From positions 1-7,271 of the forward strand of contig JAQCNG010000222.1 in assembly GCA_028275145.1 (NCBI GenBank): a DNA stretch of 7,271 bases, read 5' to 3'. Of this stretch, positions 4,254-7,271 are shown in pieces. The translations under genes and the position numbers were made by a program. The DNA is from Halovenus sp. (lineage in GTDB: Archaea; Halobacteriota; Halobacteria; Halobacteriales; Haloarculaceae). The number at the start of each line of letters is the position of its first letter. The stretch's first letter is position 1. The notes beneath the pieces are model-generated. The model was not told the origin of the DNA, ran no database searches, and saw only the letters and a list, made by a program, of their open reading frames with translations.

Positions 4254-6053
4254 ATGAGACGAGCACAACTGTTCACGGTGCTCGTGGGACTCTGTCTGCT
4301 CGGTGTCGGCGGCGTCGCGGTCACCGCCGGAGCAGACACCCCGGGAGCACCGCCGGCGGGCCCGGTCACCGACACAGCCGGGGCCGCGGCCCCCGGCACA
4401 CAGGCACCGGTGCTGGCGAGCGACCACGTCAACGGGTGTGCCGCCGAACCGCCCGGGGACCTGGCCGACCCCGCCGGTGACACGAGCGACGTCGTGGGCT
4501 GGGTCGACGGCTACTGGTACAACGAACCCGTCGACGTCACCGGCCCGGCGCTGACCGAGGCGGAACTCGACGTGCTGGTCAGGCGAACGGCCGCCCGCGT
4601 CGAGGCGCTCCGGTGTCTCGCGTTCGAGAAACTGCCGCCCACGGAGATGCGGACCCGCAACGAGCACCGCGACGAACTCGAGGCGCAGTTCGAGGCGGCG
4701 GTCACCGACGCGGGCGCACGCTTCGACAACGCCCTGTTTTCGACGACGCTCATCGCCGGCCAGTCTGTCGATGCAATCGAACTCCAGTTGGACGCCCAGA
4801 CCTCGTTCCCGGCCGCGTTCTACAACATCGAGGAGGAGTTCATCGGGTTCATCACCGAGGAGCCGGACAGCATCGAAATCGACCAGACCACGCTCGCTCA
4901 CGAACTGGTCCACGCGCTGCAGGACCAGAACTTCGAACTCGGGTCGGTGTTCGAACAGCCAACCACCGACGACGTGACCTCGTCGCTGGCGGTTGTCGAG
5001 GGTGACGCGACACTGGTCGAGGAGCAGTACGTCGAGAACTGCGAGAACGGCGCGTGGGTCGACAGCTGTCTCAGACAGCCACCGGGCCAGCCACCGGACA
5101 TCCCGAGTTGGCCGCTGACGCTGGAACAGCTCGCGGCGTACAACATGCCGCTGGTCGAACAGCAGTTCGAGAGCGAGGGCTGGTCGGGCGTGAACAGCCT
5201 GCTCGAGGACCGGCCCGACTCCGCGGTCGAGGGGCTGTACCCAGACCGCTACGGCGAGTTCGAGCCGACACTCCCGACAGTCGAGGACCAGAGCAGCGCC
5301 GACTGGGAGCGAATCGAACTCGACGGCCGCAACGACGAGGTGTTCGGCCAGCACGCGCTGACGTCGATTCTCATGGCCCCGTTCTACGAGACGAACGGAC
5401 AGACCGAGATTATCGACTCCGCCGAGTTCCTGGGTGCCGGCCAGGAGATAAACTACGCCCACCCGGCGACCGACGGCTGGCAGGGTGACCGGTTCTACGG
5501 CTACACGAACGAGGAGAACGACACTGCCGGCGTCTGGCGGCTCAACTGGGAGAGTGAGGACGGCGCCACGACGTTCACCGACGCCTTCGAGGAACTCGCG
5601 GCCTACCGTGGTGGGAGTCTCGCCGAGGGCTACGAGAACGTCTACACCTTCGGAGACAGCGAGGAGTACGACATGGCACTCGGCATCGAGCGCGGCGACG
5701 ACAGCACTCTCGTGGTGACCGCGCCGACAGTCGAGGAACTGACCGACGTCCACGGGACGTTCGAGGCTGTGACCGACGACCCCGACGACGGCACCGGTGG
5801 TGACGGTGGCACTGACGACGGCACCGGTGGTGACGGTGGCACCGGTGGTGACGGTGGCACTGGCGACGGCACCGACGGTGACGGCACCGATGGGGGCATG
5901 AGCGACGGAACGGACGGCGGTGCGGACGACGGCACGACGGACGCGGGGAGCGACACGGACGCCGACGACGACGGGGCCGGGTTCGGGGTGCTGGTCGTAG
6001 TGGGTGCGATTGTGGCCGGGGTGCTCGTTGCTCGCCGGCGACGGCGGCGGTGA
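4254..6053 (+). CDS. Hvo_1808-like surface protein with HELVH zinc-protease motif
   Basis: Secreted, membrane-anchored protein of 599 aa, most like the haloarchaeal Hvo_1808 family of surface proteins. Residues 1-27 form a Sec-type signal peptide (MRRAQLF, then a Leu/Val/Gly core ending near TAGA). The mature domain contains HELVH at 216-220 within LAHELVHALQDQ, the zinc-metallopeptidase HExxH motif. E249 in VVEGDAT, 29 residues after the second His, is a plausible third zinc ligand as in gluzincin-type enzymes. Four ectodomain Cys (near NGC, LRC, ENC and DSC) could form disulfides. Residues about 509-574 are an Asp/Gly/Thr-rich stalk, followed by a hydrophobic segment (575-593) and six Arg, the layout of a PGF-CTERM anchor processed by an archaeosortase. 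The usual PGF reads AGF here. Proteolytic activity is inferred from the motif. The gene has its own promoter and is divergent from the stress protein operon. Confidence 0.85.
   Translation: MRRAQLFTVLVGLCLLGVGGVAVTAGADTPGAPPAGPVTDTAGAAAPGTQAPVLASDHVNGCAAEPPGDLADPAGDTSDVVGWVDGYWYNEPVDVTGPALTEAELDVLVRRTAARVEALRCLAFEKLPPTEMRTRNEHRDELEAQFEAAVTDAGARFDNALFSTTLIAGQSVDAIELQLDAQTSFPAAFYNIEEEFIGFITEEPDSIEIDQTTLAHELVHALQDQNFELGSVFEQPTTDDVTSSLAVVEGDATLVEEQYVENCENGAWVDSCLRQPPGQPPDIPSWPLTLEQLAAYNMPLVEQQFESEGWSGVNSLLEDRPDSAVEGLYPDRYGEFEPTLPTVEDQSSADWERIELDGRNDEVFGQHALTSILMAPFYETNGQTEIIDSAEFLGAGQEINYAHPATDGWQGDRFYGYTNEENDTAGVWRLNWESEDGATTFTDAFEELAAYRGGSLAEGYENVYTFGDSEEYDMALGIERGDDSTLVVTAPTVEELTDVHGTFEAVTDDPDDGTGGDGGTDDGTGGDGGTGGDGGTGDGTDGDGTDGGMSDGTDGGADDGTTDAGSDTDADDDGAGFGVLVVVGAIVAGVLVARRRRRR
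5784..5861 (+). repeat. In-frame 30-bp tandem repeat in the surface protein stalk
   Basis: The unit starting GACGACGGCACCGGTGG occurs at 5784-5813 and 5814-5843 with one difference in 30, then a partial 18-bp copy runs to 5861. It encodes DDGTGGDGGT units of the stalk. Because the unit is a multiple of three, copy-number change would lengthen or shorten the stalk without breaking the frame. Confidence 0.85.
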
Positions 6054-6073
6054 GTGACCCGCCGGAGCGCACA

Positions 6074-6120
6074 GATTGACATCCTCCTGCGCCTGAAGAC
6101 GCAGGAATCCCGAGCGTGGG
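6074..6120 (+). mobile_element. Orphan IS200/IS605-type right-end-like hairpin
   Basis: The segment ATTGACATCCTCC followed by a stem-loop and GGAATCCCGAGCGTGGGG strongly resembles, from memory, the conserved right end found downstream of tnpB genes in haloarchaeal IS200/IS605 elements. The stem is TCCTGCG (6085-6091) with CGCAGGA (6100-6106), 7 perfect pairs around the 8-base loop CCTGAAGA. No tnpA or tnpB lies in the window, so this is a relic, a miniature derivative or a captured end. It starts 21 bp after the surface protein stop and may now act as that gene's 3' hairpin. An ordinary terminator hairpin is the alternative, but the conserved GACATCCTCC flank argues for the IS origin. Confidence 0.6.
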
Positions 6121-6124
6121 GATA

Positions 6125-6134
6125 ATAATTTAAG
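6125..6134 (+). promoter_or_regulatory. TATA-like box for the alpha/beta hydrolase
   Basis: The AT-rich stretch ATAATTTAAG, the most AT-rich point in this part of the window, is centred about 29-30 bp before the ATG at 6160 (the TTTAA core at 6129-6133 is 29 bp away). Transcription would begin a few bases before the ATG, giving a very short leader. It directly abuts the IS605-like hairpin, so the element's end may have supplied or displaced upstream promoter sequence. Confidence 0.55.
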
Positions 6135-6159
6135 CCAGTCGCAGACGGTGTAGCGATGT

Positions 6160-7023
6160 ATGCCACGCGTAATTAGAGACGGTGTGTCGCTGTACTACGA
6201 GCACGACCAGGCAGACGGGGACGGCGACGCCGTGGTGTTCGTCGAGGGACTGGGTGTGGGCCGGTGGCTCTGGCACTGGCAACGTGAGGCATTCGCTGGC
6301 GAGTACAATCTCGTGTTGCCGGACAACCGGGGTGCCGGGAACTCCGACGCGCCGCTCCCGCCTGTCGTGCCGCGGCTCCCACAGCTGGTTCGGCTCCTGT
6401 ATTTCACGCAGGTCGGGGGCTACTCCGACGCGGAGATGGCCGCCGACCTGGATGCAGTGCTCGCGGACGCGGGCATCGACCGCGCGCACGTCGTCGGGGC
6501 GAGCATGGGTGGGATGGTCGCCCAGCGGTACGCACTCGAGTACGACCGCGCGACGTCGCTGACCCTGCTGGCGACCACCCACGGCGGCGACGAGGCGGTT
6601 CCAATTCCCGACGAAACCCAGCAGCGCATCTTCGACACGCCCGAGAACGCGACAGAGCGCGAGAGGATACGCCACCGGATGGGGCCGGCACTCACCGACG
6701 AGTTCGTCGAGGGAAACCCCGAGACGGTAGAGCAGATTCTCGACTGGCGCCAGGCGCAGGACGCGGGCGAGGTGGCCCGGGAGGCCCAGACCGGGGTGGG
6801 CGCGAACTTCGACGTGAGCGGCCGGGTCCACCAGATAGAGCTCCCGACGCTGGTGCTCCACGGCACCGACGACCGTGTTGTCCCGGTCGAGAACGGCGAA
6901 CTAATCGCCGAGAAACTGCCGAACGGGCGACTGGAGCGCGTCGAGGGGGCGCCGCACATGCTGATGGTCGAGCGCTCGAAGGAGGTCAACGAGCATCTGC
7001 GGGGCTTTCTCGCCGAGCACTAG
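6160..7023 (+). CDS. Alpha/beta hydrolase fold protein
   Basis: Soluble alpha/beta hydrolase of 287 aa, the usual size for the family. The catalytic triad is complete: the nucleophile elbow GASMGG places Ser115, HGTDDRVVP supplies Asp238, and GAPHMLMVE supplies His266. The N-terminal VEGLGVGRW stretch (residues 28-36) corresponds to the HG-type oxyanion-hole loop, here with Glu-Gly in place of His-Gly, and DNRGAGNSD (about 55-63) is the conserved loop after strand 4. A helical lid lies between about residues 145 and 215. The family includes esterases, lipases, haloperoxidase-like enzymes and C-C bond hydrolases; the sequence does not identify the substrate. There is no signal peptide, so it should act in the cytoplasm. 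It has its own TATA-like box and no obvious operon partner. It converges on a transporter gene, sharing four bases at the stops. Confidence 0.93.
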   Translation: MPRVIRDGVSLYYEHDQADGDGDAVVFVEGLGVGRWLWHWQREAFAGEYNLVLPDNRGAGNSDAPLPPVVPRLPQLVRLLYFTQVGGYSDAEMAADLDAVLADAGIDRAHVVGASMGGMVAQRYALEYDRATSLTLLATTHGGDEAVPIPDETQQRIFDTPENATERERIRHRMGPALTDEFVEGNPETVEQILDWRQAQDAGEVAREAQTGVGANFDVSGRVHQIELPTLVLHGTDDRVVPVENGELIAEKLPNGRLERVEGAPHMLMVERSKEVNEHLRGFLAEH

Positions 7024-7271
7024 TCCTGCTCGGTCTCGACAGGGGTGACAGAGTCCGAACCCGAGCCGAGGCGTCCGGAGATGTAGCCGGCGACAGACCG
7101 CGTGCCGAGTCTGAGCCGCAGGGTTCCGAGCAGTCCAACGGGGAGAAAGAGTACGAACAGGACGAAGATGATGCCCGCGTAGAACTCGCCGTGGCCGGTC
7201 ATGAACGACTCGATGGCCCCGTTGACGGTCAGCCCGCCGCTGATTGTCGCATCGAGGATGCCGCCGGGGAG
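7020..7271 (-). CDS. Probable branched-chain amino acid ABC permease, LivM type (C-terminal part)
   Basis: Partial gene; the 5' end lies beyond the window edge and only the last 83 residues are visible. They read in frame from the edge: a Gly-rich loop (GGILDATISGG), an amphipathic stretch with GAIESFMTGHGEFYAG, a strong membrane helix (IIFVLFVLFLPVGLLG), then LRLRLG and a polar tail rich in Ser, Thr and Glu. The final helix ending FLPVGLLG matches the closing signature of LivM-type inner membrane permeases (typically VLFxPxGLxG). LivM pairs with LivH, LivF, LivG and a binding protein to import branched-chain amino acids or related solutes such as urea or amides. Only the end is seen, so the substrate class is inferred. 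The internal ATG at 7202 is not the start. The stop overlaps the hydrolase stop within CTAG. Confidence 0.65.
   Translation of the reverse strand, partial: LPGGILDATISGGLTVNGAIESFMTGHGEFYAGIIFVLFVLFLPVGLLGTLRLRLGTRSVAGYISGRLGSGSDSVTPVETEQD

Noticed and set aside
4111..4266. 52-residue N-terminal extension of the upstream stress protein
   Set aside because: It precedes the conserved VLVPYD strand, resembles no USP extension, overlaps the divergent gene and lies beyond the probable promoter.
4239..5753. A 504-aa open frame on the minus strand opposite the surface protein gene
   Set aside because: Antisense shadow of a well-supported gene. It shows no recognisable domain, and its start and length follow from the lack of stops in GC-rich antisense.
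5784..6000. Low-complexity antisense frames rich in Arg, His and Cys opposite the stalk
   Set aside because: These are reverse translations of the Asp/Gly/Thr repeat and carry no gene signals.
6054..6159. Possible tnpB remnant around the IS605-like hairpin
   Set aside because: The flanks are the end of the surface protein gene and the hydrolase promoter, with no residual tnpB coding sequence in any frame.

Overview
The window looks like chromosomal DNA from a halophilic archaeon (class Halobacteria). It is GC-rich, the predicted proteins are strongly acidic (Asp/Glu-rich with few Lys), and one gene encodes an archaeal-type ribosomal protein uL11. One gene matches a haloarchaeal surface-protein family with a PGF-CTERM-like tail, and most genes have an archaeal TATA-like box about 26-29 bp before the start codon with no Shine-Dalgarno site, the haloarchaeal leaderless pattern. 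The genus cannot be fixed from the sequence alone.

Layout, left to right. (1) 37-411 (+): a 124-aa protein I do not recognise. (2) 458-1573 (-): a DUF373/COG2237 membrane protein convergent with gene 1. (3) 1574-1808: a divergent promoter region shared by DUF373 and rpl11. It carries a TATA box for each gene, a perfect 6-bp dyad and a short direct repeat. (4) 1809-2297 (+): uL11, followed by a hairpin in the 104-bp convergent gap. (5) 4110-2402 (-): two tandem, translationally coupled universal stress protein genes. Each is 284 aa with two UspA domains, giving four intact ATP-binding motifs. (6) 4111-4253: a second divergent promoter region. (7) 4254-6053 (+): a secreted, membrane-anchored surface protein with an HELVH zinc-protease motif, an Asp/Gly/Thr-rich stalk and a PGF-CTERM-like tail (AGF in place of PGF). 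(8) 6074-6120: a hairpin resembling the right end of haloarchaeal IS200/IS605 (tnpB-type) elements, with no transposase nearby. (9) 6160-7023 (+): an alpha/beta hydrolase with a complete Ser-Asp-His triad. (10) 7271-7020 (-): the C-terminal end of a probable LivM-type branched-chain amino acid ABC permease, cut by the window edge. Its stop codon and the hydrolase stop share one CTAG.

There is no obvious single pathway. Apart from the two-gene stress-protein operon, the window is a set of independently promoted genes arranged in divergent and convergent pairs. I see no CRISPR array, rRNA, tRNA, intact transposase or clear defence system. The points most worth a second look are the orphan IS605-like end, the four-domain stress-protein array with homogenised DNA repeats, the HELVH surface protein with a variant anchor motif, and the uL11 gene without uL1 directly downstream.
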